Of a DNA stretch of 64,000 bases, positions 25,289 to 33,710 are shown in pieces. The position numbers were made by a program, and so were the translations under genes. This stretch comes from SIG673 sp045638685 (GTDB lineage Bacteria; Bacillota; Clostridia; Oscillospirales; CAG-272), in NCBI GenBank assembly GCA_045638685.1, contig JAZUBT010000035.1, forward strand, positions 11,253 to 75,252, in the 5' to 3' direction. The notes under the pieces are model-generated. The model did not search any database. It was not told the origin of the DNA and saw nothing but the letters and a program-made list of their open reading frames with translations. Positions within the stretch are counted from its first letter, which is position 1. The number at the start of each line of letters is the position of its first letter.

Positions 25289-26284
25289 GCGGAAAGAAAA
25301 ATTCAAATGGAAAGCACCGAAAACATAAACGCGCTTTTCGGTCCTCTTGATGAAAACGTAAGAATGATTGAAAAGAAGTTTTCGGCAGACTGCGTTAACC
25401 GCGAAAGCGAATACGGTAACAGCATAATTATAACGGCTGATACCGAAGAAAACGCTTCCGGCGCGGCAAAGGCGCTTAAAATTTTAATGAAAACCGCAAG
25501 GCTTCAAGGCTCCCTTTCACTTCAAACCGTGGAGTACGTAGCGGATACCGTCCTTGAGGGAAAGGACGAGGAGCTGCTCGGATACGACGAGGACTGCGTA
25601 TGCGTAACGGTTAAGGGAAAACCGATTAAACCCAAAACTCACGGTCAGCAGAAATACGTGCGTCTCATAAAGAAAAACACAATAGTTTTCGGAATAGGCC
25701 CTGCGGGAACGGGAAAGACCTTTCTTGCGGTTGCTATGGCGGTAACCGCGCTCCGTTCAAAGGAGGTGTCGAGAATAATACTTACCCGTCCTGCGGTTGA
25801 AGCGGGAGAAAAGCTCGGATACCTGCCGGGAGACCTTCAGAATAAAATCGATCCGTATCTCCGTCCGCTTTACGACGCGCTTTTTGAAATGCTTGGTCCC
25901 GAGGTGTACGCAAGACACCTTGAACGCGGAACGATAGAGATAGCGCCGCTCGCATATATGAGAGGAAGAACGCTTGATGACGCGTTTATAATCGTTGACG
26001 AGGCACAGAATACTACGCGTGAGCAGATGAAAATGCTTCTTACCAGACTCGGTACACATTCAAAGATAGTGGTAACGGGAGATATAACACAGATAGACCT
26101 TCCGCGCGGAGCGGGAAGCGGTCTTATCGAGGCGTCCGAAATACTTTCGGATATAGACGATATTGCCATTCACAGATTTACCGAAAAGGACGTTGTAAGA
26201 CATAGGCTTGTAAAGGAAATTATAGCAGCTTACGAGAAAAAGGAAGAAAAAAAGAAAGGAGCGGACGAAAAGGGAAATGAATAA
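25286..26284 (+). CDS. phoH: PhoH-family ATPase (YbeZ-like)
   Basis: A 332-residue P-loop ATPase related to the ATPase part of superfamily I helicases, probably acting in RNA metabolism with YbeY. Visible motifs are a KH-like N-terminal part (SIIITADTEENASGAAK), KTHGQQKYV, Walker A GPAGTGKT near residue 139, TRPAVEAGEKLGYLPGD, Walker B IIVDEAQN and TGDITQIDLP. Start choice: ATG 25286 is proposed by comparison with clpC; the upstream in-frame ATG at 25274 and TTG at 25262 are possible, and the ribosome site is weak for all. The last eight bases overlap ybeY. Confidence 0.92.
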   Translation: MAERKIQMESTENINALFGPLDENVRMIEKKFSADCVNRESEYGNSIIITADTEENASGAAKALKILMKTARLQGSLSLQTVEYVADTVLEGKDEELLGYDEDCVCVTVKGKPIKPKTHGQQKYVRLIKKNTIVFGIGPAGTGKTFLAVAMAVTALRSKEVSRIILTRPAVEAGEKLGYLPGDLQNKIDPYLRPLYDALFEMLGPEVYARHLERGTIEIAPLAYMRGRTLDDAFIIVDEAQNTTREQMKMLLTRLGTHSKIVVTGDITQIDLPRGAGSGLIEASEILSDIDDIAIHRFTEKDVVRHRLVKEIIAAYEKKEEKKKGADEKGNE

Positions 26285-26756
26285 AGTTTATATTACTGAC
26301 AGTCAGGAAAAGGTAGCGGTAACGAGAGCGCTTGCGGGGCTTGTGCGCCGCGCGGTCGGACAGACTCTTAAATATGAAAGAGTGCCGTTTTCGGCAGAGC
26401 TTTCGGTTACCTTCGTTGATAACGACGATATTAAAAAGCTTAACGCGGAGTACAGAAGCATCGACAGAGAGACCGACGTGCTTTCCTTCCCGCTTTACGA
26501 GTCGGGAGAGATAGCCTTGAACGACGGGAAAAGAGCGGTGCTCGGAGACATAGTTATATCGCTTGAAAAGGCGGTATCTCAGGCAGCGGAATACGGACAT
26601 TCCCTCGAAAGAGAGGTAGCATTCCTTACCGTGCATTCGGTTCTTCATCTGCTCGGATACGATCACGAAACGGGACAAGAGGACGAAGAGGAGATGTTCT
26701 CTGTGCAGGAAGAAATACTTAAAAAAATGAAGCTTGGCAGAGCGGAAAACGAGTAG
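26277..26756 (+). CDS. ybeY: Endoribonuclease YbeY, rRNA maturation factor
   Basis: A 159-residue zinc metalloprotein with the diagnostic HSVLHLLGYDH (HxxxHxxGxDH) motif near residue 120, plus the STEYRxxDRETDVLSFP-type block as AEYRSIDRETDVLSFP. It acts in 16S rRNA 3'-end maturation and ribosome quality control. It overlaps phoH by eight bases, and AAAGGAG within phoH serves as ribosome site. Followed by era, a further 30S maturation factor. Confidence 0.95.
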   Translation: MNKVYITDSQEKVAVTRALAGLVRRAVGQTLKYERVPFSAELSVTFVDNDDIKKLNAEYRSIDRETDVLSFPLYESGEIALNDGKRAVLGDIVISLEKAVSQAAEYGHSLEREVAFLTVHSVLHLLGYDHETGQEDEEEMFSVQEEILKKMKLGRAENE

Positions 26757-26801
26757 GTCTCCGTTAAGACAGGCAGGAATAAAAAAGAAGTAGGACAGAA
26801 A

Positions 26802-27695
26802 ATGAAAAAAACCGGTTTTATTGCGATAGTGGGTAGGCCGAACGTCGGCAAATCCACGCTTCTAAACGCTCTCGTCGGTGAAAAGCTGGCTATTGTATCG
26901 AAAAAGCCGCAGACCACGAGAAACAAGATAACGGGAATACTTACTAAGGACGAGACACAGTACGTATTTATGGATACTCCAGGTATGCATACGCCGAAAA
27001 CAAAGCTCGGAGACAGAATGGTATGGGAGACAAACAGTGTCTTTTCCGGAGTTGACGCCGTTATACTCATAGTCGAGCCGATAGCAAGCTGCGGAGATAT
27101 TGAGCGCGGTCTTATCGAAAAGATAAAGGGTAACGGGCTTCCGTCAATTCTCGTTATTAATAAAATTGACAGAACGAATCCGGAAGCGATAGGCGACACG
27201 ATAAAGGCTTACGCCGACATACACGATTTTGATGCCGTCGTTCCGATTTCAGCGATTAAAAGCAAGGGCGTTGACGTTCTTCTTTCCGAGGTGGACAAGT
27301 TTATAACGGAGGGGGAGTGGTTCTTCCCCGAGGACGCGATAACCGATCAGCCGGAGCGCGTTATAGTTGCCGAAACTATAAGAGAAAAGCTGCTCCGAAC
27401 CTTGGAGGAGGAGGTGCCGCACGGTACCGCGGTCGTTATAGAGGAATTTAAGGAAGATGGCCGACTCCTCAGAATACGCGCCGAGATATTCTGCGAAAAA
27501 GCGACTCATAAGAGTATAATAATCGGTAAAAACGGGGCCACCTTGAAGCTGATAGGAAGCCGCGCGAGAGAGGATATAGAAAATTTCTTCGGAATAAAGG
27601 TCTTTCTTGATCTTTGGGTTAAGGTTAAGGAGAACTGGCGTAACAGCGACGTTCTTTTAAATAACTTTGGCTTTAACAGTATGGACGGGGACTAA
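26802..27695 (+). CDS. era: GTPase Era
   Basis: A 297-residue Era: GTPase domain with GRPNVGKST (11-19), DTPG near 62-65 and NKID near 122, followed by a KH domain with the IIGKNGATLKLIGSRAR signature near residue 240. It binds the 3' end of 16S rRNA during 30S assembly. Length and motifs are standard. It sits between ybeY and recO as in most Firmicutes. Confidence 0.97.
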   Translation: MKKTGFIAIVGRPNVGKSTLLNALVGEKLAIVSKKPQTTRNKITGILTKDETQYVFMDTPGMHTPKTKLGDRMVWETNSVFSGVDAVILIVEPIASCGDIERGLIEKIKGNGLPSILVINKIDRTNPEAIGDTIKAYADIHDFDAVVPISAIKSKGVDVLLSEVDKFITEGEWFFPEDAITDQPERVIVAETIREKLLRTLEEEVPHGTAVVIEEFKEDGRLLRIRAEIFCEKATHKSIIIGKNGATLKLIGSRAREDIENFFGIKVFLDLWVKVKENWRNSDVLLNNFGFNSMDGD

Positions 27696-27715
27696 TAAAA
27701 ATCCGGTGAAAATTT

Positions 27716-28501
27716 ATGCTATCAAATTTTAAAGGTCTTGTTCTGTCGGACGTTTCGTGGGGCGAAAACGATAAGATGCTCTCGGTGCTTACGGCGGAGT
27801 ACGGAAAAATATCGGTGCTTTTAAAGGGAGGAAACAGCCTTAAGAACAAGGCTGCGGGAGCCTCTATGCCGCTTTGCTACAGCGAGTTTATTACTGCTGA
27901 CAGAGGTGGTCGTCCTTGGATACGCGAGGCAAGAGAGCTTGAAGGCTTTACGAGCATCAGAGGAAGTCTTGAGGATACGGCGACGGCTCTTTATATCTGC
28001 GAGGTGGCTGCCGAGGTCTGCGTTGAAAACGGAGACGAAAGCGAGATGCTTCAGCTCGTTCTTAATACTCTTTACGCGCTTGATAGGGCGTTAAAGCCGA
28101 GAGAAATCATAAAGGCGGCGTTTGAGCTGCGCGCGGCGGCGGTTTGCGGATTTACTCCCGACCTTGTCAGCTGCTCGGAATGCGGAAGGGACGAGAGTGA
28201 GCTTATGTATCTTGACGTTATGGACGGTGTTATGCACTGCGCCGAATGTCATAGAAAGCATAATGCTGCGACAGAGGTCAGAGAGGGGCATACCATGCTT
28301 CTGATGCTGTTGGACAGAGAGCTGCTTGACGCTATGAGATACGTTTCCTATTCAAACGCGAAAAAATATCTCTCCTTTGACCTTAGTCCGGAGAGGTATC
28401 GCGTTTTTTCGGAATACTGCGAAAAATATCTTGTCAACCATATTGATAAGGAGTTTCGCACACTTTCGTTTTTAAAATCGTTAAGGCATCTGCCTAAATG
28501 A
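27716..28501 (+). CDS. recO: DNA repair protein RecO
   Basis: A 261-residue recombination mediator that loads RecA on SSB-coated DNA with RecR. It has an N-terminal OB fold (VLSDVSWGENDKMLSVLTAEYGKISVLLKGG) and a C-terminal helical part holding a zinc site, SCSECGR and HCAEC. It begins 20 bp after era and ends the yqfC-recO run. The ribosome site is weak (CCGGTGAAAATTT). Confidence 0.94.
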   Translation: MLSNFKGLVLSDVSWGENDKMLSVLTAEYGKISVLLKGGNSLKNKAAGASMPLCYSEFITADRGGRPWIREARELEGFTSIRGSLEDTATALYICEVAAEVCVENGDESEMLQLVLNTLYALDRALKPREIIKAAFELRAAAVCGFTPDLVSCSECGRDESELMYLDVMDGVMHCAECHRKHNAATEVREGHTMLLMLLDRELLDAMRYVSYSNAKKYLSFDLSPERYRVFSEYCEKYLVNHIDKEFRTLSFLKSLRHLPK

Positions 28502-28628
28502 GAGAGTTAAATGTTAAAAATACCAAAAAGGTCGGGTGGGAAAAGACCGGACGCTGTAGATTTTAAGCGCTCCCGTACCGCCGGTTAAATGAATTAAGGA
28601 GAAAAACACAGAAAGGTTTAAAGATAAA

Positions 28629-30122
28629 ATGAACTACATAAGCACAAGAGGATACGGAGTTAAAGAAGGAGAGCCTACCACCGCGGCGGGCGCGATAAAG
28701 CAGGGACTTGCGCCCGATGGCGGACTTTTTATGCCGGAGACTATTCCGAGCCTTGAGGAGGGCGAGATTTCAAGACTTGCAAAAATGAGCTATCCCGAGA
28801 GAGCGGCAAGCGTTCTTTCAAGGTTTTTAACCGACTATACCTACGAGGAGCTTCTTTCCGACTGCTCCGAGGCGTACAGTGAGACTCGCTTCCCCGGTGG
28901 AGCGGCACCTGTCTCTGCGCTCGGAAGCAAGATGAGAATTTTAGAGCTTTGGCACGGTCCTACGGCGGCGTTTAAGGATATGGGGCTACAGATTATGGCG
29001 AGACTTTTCGTAAGATCGTTAAAAAAGACGGGAGAAAAGAGAACCGCCCTTATTCTCGTTGCGACGTCGGGAGATACGGGAAAGGCGGCGCTCGAAGGGT
29101 ATAAGGACGTTGACGGAGTTAAGATAGCGGTATTCTATCCGGTTGACGGAGTAAGCCGCGTGCAGAAGCTCCAGATGGCTACGCAGGAGGGCGGAAACGT
29201 AGATGTTTTTGCCGTTAAGGGTAACTTTGTCGATGCGCAGAACGGCGTTAAAAGGATCTTCTCTGACGTCGAAATGAAAAAGGCGCTTGATGAAAAGGGT
29301 TATTTCTTCTCGTCCGCCAACTCCATAAACTGGGGAAGACTTGTTCCGCAGATAGTTTATTACATTTCCGCGTACTGCGACCTCGTTGCGAGCGGAGATA
29401 TTAAGCTCGGTGAAAAAATCGACGTCTGCGTTCCTACGGGTAACTTCGGCAACATTTTTGCAGCGTATATAGCTAAGAAAATGGGCCTTCCGGTCGGTAA
29501 ATTCGTCTGCGCGTCAAACAAAAATAATATCCTCACCGATTTCCTTAGCACCGGTGTTTACGACAGAAACCGCGCGTTCCATACGACGATGTCTCCTTCG
29601 ATGGATATACTTATTTCCTCTAACCTTGAGCGTTTGCTTTATCTTGTTGCCGGCAGCGAGGCCACGGCAAACTATATGAAGGAGCTGAATACTACCGGTA
29701 AATATAAGGTAAGCGACGAAATTTTAGCAAAGATTAAGAGTGAATTTGCCGGCTACTGCTGCGACGAGGAAGGAACGGCAAAGACGATTAAGGAGCTTTA
29801 TGAGGGATATAACTATCTCTCCGACACTCACTCCGCGGTAGGAATAAGCTGTGCCTCTCAGTACCTTGATGCGGCAGGCGAAAACGCATCTGCGCGTATC
29901 GTCATCGCATCAACTGCAAGTCCGTACAAATTTGCGTCCTCTGTTTACGAGGCTCTTGAAAGCAAGGCGGCTCCCGAAGGAACGGCGGCGCTTGACGCAC
30001 TTTCCGCTCTTACCGATGTGCCGATTACCGCACCTCTTGCGGGACTTGACAAAAAGGCTGTTCGCTTTACGAGAGTTATCGAAAGCGATGAAATGCCGAA
30101 GGCTTCTATCGAAATTCTTTAA
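28629..30122 (+). CDS. thrC: Threonine synthase
   Basis: A 497-residue PLP enzyme converting O-phosphohomoserine to threonine. The N-terminus MNYISTRG is diagnostic; the PLP lysine lies in TAAFKDMGLQ near residue 116, ATSGDTGKAALEG supports the PLP phosphate, and VPTGNFGNIFA is present. This is the longer threonine synthase class without a regulatory ACT domain. A weak AAGGAG/AAAGG region precedes the ATG, and no T-box leader is seen. Other threonine genes are absent apart from a possible homoserine kinase candidate at 18666-19886. Confidence 0.95.
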   Translation: MNYISTRGYGVKEGEPTTAAGAIKQGLAPDGGLFMPETIPSLEEGEISRLAKMSYPERAASVLSRFLTDYTYEELLSDCSEAYSETRFPGGAAPVSALGSKMRILELWHGPTAAFKDMGLQIMARLFVRSLKKTGEKRTALILVATSGDTGKAALEGYKDVDGVKIAVFYPVDGVSRVQKLQMATQEGGNVDVFAVKGNFVDAQNGVKRIFSDVEMKKALDEKGYFFSSANSINWGRLVPQIVYYISAYCDLVASGDIKLGEKIDVCVPTGNFGNIFAAYIAKKMGLPVGKFVCASNKNNILTDFLSTGVYDRNRAFHTTMSPSMDILISSNLERLLYLVAGSEATANYMKELNTTGKYKVSDEILAKIKSEFAGYCCDEEGTAKTIKELYEGYNYLSDTHSAVGISCASQYLDAAGENASARIVIASTASPYKFASSVYEALESKAAPEGTAALDALSALTDVPITAPLAGLDKKAVRFTRVIESDEMPKASIEIL

Positions 30123-30214
30123 GCCTTTGGACGGTGCGACGCTTTGTAAAAGCGGCAAAAAAACGGAGAAGCAGAACAGCTGAATTCAACGGCCGCATAT
30201 AATCGCTGAATGTG

Positions 30215-30397
30215 TTAGTTAAATTTAACGCGAGGCTTAAATGTTGCGCACACGGTATCACTGCAGCAGCTTGCTTCTATCGGACCTATTGAAATTTGCT
30301 TTGCCGTGCAGTGTCCTATTCCGTCGTGGTACTCACAGTAAACGACGTCGCATACAACGTTTTTAATGGGCTTTTGCTGTTTTTTTCCGTTATCCAT
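30215..30397 (-). CDS. DUF1540 cysteine-rich small protein
   Basis: A 60-residue protein with DUF1540-like cysteine spacing (VVCDVVYCEYH, HCTAK, CCSDTVCATF), giving six Cys and likely binding a metal. The function of the family is unknown; it is frequent in Clostridia. AAGGAGACAAATT precedes the ATG. It stands alone between thrC and a plus-strand phosphoesterase. Confidence 0.8.
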   Translation of the reverse strand: MDNGKKQQKPIKNVVCDVVYCEYHDGIGHCTAKQISIGPIEASCCSDTVCATFKPRVKFN

Positions 30398-30553
30398 TTT
30401 AATTTGTCTCCTTAAAATAATTAAGTTTAAGATTATTATTTCCGTGCGCTGAAGGGTTTATCCCGAAGCAGAGAGATTTTTTGAAAAGAGCAGCGGCTTA
30501 TACCGAGGGCATTAAAAAATTTATAAACGCGTAAATTAAAAGAAAGGAAGCCT

Positions 30554-31258
30554 ATGTCGATTTTTGTATTATCCGATACGCATCTGTCCGAAAGCGTGTC
30601 AAAGCCTATGGATATTTTTGGCTTCCGGTGGAAAAGCTGGACGGAAAAGCTTTCCGAAAACTGGAAAAATACCGTTACCGAAAACGATACCGTAATAATC
30701 CCCGGAGACATCTCGTGGGGAATGAGTATGGAGGAAGCAAAAGAGGATCTTTTACTTCTTGAGCGACTTCCGGGTAAGAAAATAATAGGCAAGGGAAACC
30801 ACGATTATTGGTGGGGGACCGTTTCAAAGATAGAGGATTTTTTTGATAAGAACGAAATTACAAGTATAAAGGTGCTTTTTAACAACGCTTTTTTGGTGGA
30901 AAACACCGTTATCGCGGGATGCCGCGGTTGGTACAGCGACGAGAAAAACGCGCCGGATAACGCTGACTATGAAAAGATAGTAAAGCGAGAGTTGGGTAGG
31001 CTGAAAATGAGTCTTTCGGCGGCTAAAAAGCTTTCGGAGGACGCAAGACGGCTTGTCTTTTTCCATTTCCCGCCTGTTCTCGGAGATTTCCTTTGCAGAG
31101 AAATAATAGACGTGCTTAAGGAGTATGACGTTACCGAGTGTTATTTCGGTCATATACACGGCAAATACGATATTCCCCCTACGTTTGAATTTGACGGGAT
31201 AAGCTTTACCATAGTTTCGGCGGACTATCTTGATTTTAAGCCACTTAAAATTAATTAA
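30554..31258 (+). CDS. Calcineurin-like metallophosphoesterase
   Basis: A 234-residue metallophosphoesterase with all dinuclear-metal motifs: SDTHL (D8, H10), IPGDISWGM near residue 50, GNHDYWW near 79, a late HFPP and GHIHG. The subgroup has the SWG and HDYWW variants common in clostridial proteins of unknown substrate. AAAGGAAGCC precedes the ATG. It stands between the DUF1540 gene and tig and is probably transcribed alone. Confidence 0.88.
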   Translation: MSIFVLSDTHLSESVSKPMDIFGFRWKSWTEKLSENWKNTVTENDTVIIPGDISWGMSMEEAKEDLLLLERLPGKKIIGKGNHDYWWGTVSKIEDFFDKNEITSIKVLFNNAFLVENTVIAGCRGWYSDEKNAPDNADYEKIVKRELGRLKMSLSAAKKLSEDARRLVFFHFPPVLGDFLCREIIDVLKEYDVTECYFGHIHGKYDIPPTFEFDGISFTIVSADYLDFKPLKIN

Positions 31259-31340
31259 ACTTAAAATTAGTTTTTGAGTTGTAAACACGCGGAAAACTTT
31301 AAAAAATTATTGACGAAGTATTAATTTTGCGACAAGGTGG

Positions 31341-31369
31341 TTGACTTTTTCGCTAAGTGCGTGTAAAAT
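31341..31369 (+). promoter_or_regulatory. Sigma-A promoter of tig
   Basis: TTGACT (31341-31346), 17-nt spacer, TAAAAT (31364-31369). Confidence 0.75.
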
Positions 31370-31421
31370 ATATAGGAATATAATAAATATATTATAAAGG
31401 AATTGAAAAACGAAAGGAGCG

Positions 31422-31460
31422 TCGCCGTTTAAAGAAAAACATTCGGCGGCGAGGAAAAAA
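31422..31460 (+). promoter_or_regulatory. GC-rich leader hairpin overlapping the tig ribosome site
   Basis: TCGCCG (31422-31427) pairs with CGGCGA (31447-31452); the second arm runs into the GAGG that precedes the ATG by six bases. A second AAAGGAG lies upstream of the hairpin. A regulatory role is inferred. Confidence 0.4.
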
Positions 31461-32879
31461 ATGAGTCTTATCAAAACAGAAAAGCTTGAAAAAAACCGCG
31501 TTGAGCTTCAGATCGGCATAGACAGAGCAGCTCTTGACGCAGAGGTTAAAAAGGTTTACAAAAAGGAAATCGGAAAAATGAATATCCCCGGCTTCCGTAA
31601 GGGTAAAGCTCCGCTCGCAATAGTAGAGAAGCTTTACGGAAAGGGAATTTTCGTAGATGAAGCGCTTAACAATCTTCTTCCCGATGCTTATGAGGCGGCG
31701 GTTAAGGAGGCAGGTCTTGCCGTTGTTTCCCGTCCCGAGTTCGACATCGTTTCTATGGAAGATGGTGCTGACGTAGTACTTAAGGCACTTGTTGACGTTA
31801 AGCCCGAGGTAACTCTTAAGGAGTATAAGGGACTTAAGGCAGAGCGCGACGCTATCGAGGTTACCGACGATATGGTTGACGCCGACATAAAGGCTGCTCA
31901 GCAGAGAGCGGCAAGAGAGGTTGAGGTTACCGATCGCGCTTCCGAAATGGGCGACACTGCCGATATAGATTTCGAGGGCTTTGTAGATGGAACTCCGTTT
32001 GAAGGCGGAAAGGGCGAGCATCACAAGCTTAAGCTTGGCTCCGGTCAGTTTATCCCCGGCTTCGAGGAGCAGGTTGCGGGTAAGAACATAGGCGAAGAGT
32101 TTGACGTAAACGTAACCTTCCCCGAGGAATACGGCGCATCCGAGCTTGCCGGCAAGGCAGCTGTATTTAAGTGTAAGCTTCACGGTATAACCAAGGAAGA
32201 ACTCCCCGAGCTTGACGACGAGTTTGCAAAGGATATGTCCTTTGACAACCTTGACGCTTACAAGGCAGACGTTCGCGCAAAGATAACCGAGAGATTGGAA
32301 AAGACGGCAGAGCAGGTAATAGAGAACAGAGTTCTTGATGCGCTTCTTGAAAACATGGAGGCTGAGATACCGGAGTCTATGTACGTAAACGAGGTGGAAA
32401 ACCAGCTTCGTGAGTACGATATGCAGCTTCGTTCCAACGGACTTGATCTTAATACCTACTTTAAGTACACCGGCCAGACTCTTGAGCAGCTCCGCGAGAA
32501 CTTCCGTCCCCGCGCAGAGCGTTCCGTAAAGGTTCGTCTTGCTCTTGAGGCTGTTGTTAAGGCAGAGGGCATCAGCGCAACCGAGGAGGAGATAAACGCC
32601 GAGTACGATCGTATGGCGGCTATGTACTCTATGGAGGTTGATAAGGTTAAGGAGGCTGTTGCAAGCGAGGACCTCGCGGCAGACCTTAACGTTCAGAACG
32701 CACTTAAGCTTGTAAAGGACAACGCAGTTGTAACCGAGAAGAAGGCAGAAAAGCCGAAGACCGCAACTAAAACCACCAAGGCAAAGGCGGCGGAAAAGGC
32801 AGACGGGGAAAAGCCCGCTAAGCCGAAGACCACGAGAACAAAGAAGGCGGCTGCGGAAAAAACCGAAAAGGCTGAATAA
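31461..32879 (+). CDS. tig: Trigger factor with Lys/Ala/Thr-rich tail
   Basis: A 472-residue ribosome-associated chaperone and prolyl isomerase. The ribosome-binding signature GFRKGKAPLAIVEKLYG is near residue 45, the FKBP-type domain spans about 150-240 (ADIDFEGFVDGTPFEGG...LKLGSGQFIPGFEEQ), and the helical substrate-binding arms follow. The last 45 residues are unusual: almost only Lys, Ala, Thr, Glu and Pro, with repeated AEKP/KTT blocks, resembling histone H1-like tails. It begins the tig-clpP-clpX run. Confidence 0.96.
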   Translation: MSLIKTEKLEKNRVELQIGIDRAALDAEVKKVYKKEIGKMNIPGFRKGKAPLAIVEKLYGKGIFVDEALNNLLPDAYEAAVKEAGLAVVSRPEFDIVSMEDGADVVLKALVDVKPEVTLKEYKGLKAERDAIEVTDDMVDADIKAAQQRAAREVEVTDRASEMGDTADIDFEGFVDGTPFEGGKGEHHKLKLGSGQFIPGFEEQVAGKNIGEEFDVNVTFPEEYGASELAGKAAVFKCKLHGITKEELPELDDEFAKDMSFDNLDAYKADVRAKITERLEKTAEQVIENRVLDALLENMEAEIPESMYVNEVENQLREYDMQLRSNGLDLNTYFKYTGQTLEQLRENFRPRAERSVKVRLALEAVVKAEGISATEEEINAEYDRMAAMYSMEVDKVKEAVASEDLAADLNVQNALKLVKDNAVVTEKKAEKPKTATKTTKAKAAEKADGEKPAKPKTTRTKKAAAEKTEKAE

Positions 32880-32904
32880 AATTTTAAATTAAAAGTTATA
32901 ATTA

Positions 32905-32936
32905 GGGACGGCGGTGAAGTTTTTTACCGCCGTTCA
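32905..32936 (+). other. Hairpin between tig and clpP
   Basis: ACGGCGGT and ACCGCCGT flank a T-rich loop just after tig. There is no clear T-run after the stem, so it may be an attenuator or stabilising hairpin rather than a terminator. Confidence 0.4.
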
Positions 32937-33040
32937 GTAGCCTATAATGAAAAAGCATATCAAAAGTCAGTAGCTGTTCAGGGCAGAAGTCTAAGTTAAA
33001 GCTACAAAACATAAAAACAAGAAAGGAACGGTAAAAGCAG

Positions 33041-33625
33041 ATGGCACTTGTACCAACCGTAATACAGCAGACAAATCACGGTGAACGCGCGTATGATATA
33101 TATTCGCGTCTTCTCACCGACAGAATTATATTCCTCTCTGATGAGGTAAACGACGTAACAGCATCTCTCGTAGTTGCGCAGCTCTTGTTCCTTGAATCGC
33201 AGGATGCCGATAAGGATATTTCCTTCTATATAAACAGCCCCGGCGGTTCAGTTTCCGCAGGTCTTGCCATTTATGACACCATGAACTTTATTAAATGCGA
33301 CGTATCGACGATATGCGTCGGAATGGCGGCAAGCATGGGCGCATTCCTGCTTTCGGCGGGAGCTAAGGGCAAGCGTTTTGCTCTTCCTAACAGCGAGATA
33401 ATGATTCATCAGCCTCTCGGGGGATTTCAGGGACAGGCGTCGGATATAAAAATACATTCCGACCACATTCTCCGTACCAAGGATAAGCTTAACAGAATTC
33501 TTGCGGCAAATACCGGAAAGCCGCTTTCCGTAATCGAGAAGGATACTGACAGAGATAACTTCCTTACAGCAGAGGCTGCTATGGAGTACGGTCTTATCGA
33601 TAAGGTTCTTGATAAGAGAATTTAA
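33041..33625 (+). CDS. clpP: ATP-dependent Clp protease proteolytic subunit
   Basis: A 194-residue serine protease forming the tetradecameric barrel served by ClpC and ClpX. The catalytic triad is visible: S98 in VGMAASMGA, H123 in MIHQPLGG and D172 in DRDNFLTAE. The YINSPGGSVSAG handle region is intact. AAAGGAACGG precedes the ATG. It lies between tig and clpX. Both candidate unfoldase partners are encoded in this window. Confidence 0.98.
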   Translation: MALVPTVIQQTNHGERAYDIYSRLLTDRIIFLSDEVNDVTASLVVAQLLFLESQDADKDISFYINSPGGSVSAGLAIYDTMNFIKCDVSTICVGMAASMGAFLLSAGAKGKRFALPNSEIMIHQPLGGFQGQASDIKIHSDHILRTKDKLNRILAANTGKPLSVIEKDTDRDNFLTAEAAMEYGLIDKVLDKRI

Positions 33626-33710
33626 GCCCACAGACTAAAAAACTTATAAGGAACTAAGCCTTTATCAGCTAACCTTAAAGACCGTAATCAGAAAGGAAAC
33701 ACCGAGACCG

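Noticed and set aside
28502..28628. Possible T-box or other leader before thrC
   Set aside because: Only a small GGTC/GACC-type hairpin is seen; there is no T-box sequence, anti-terminator or terminator.
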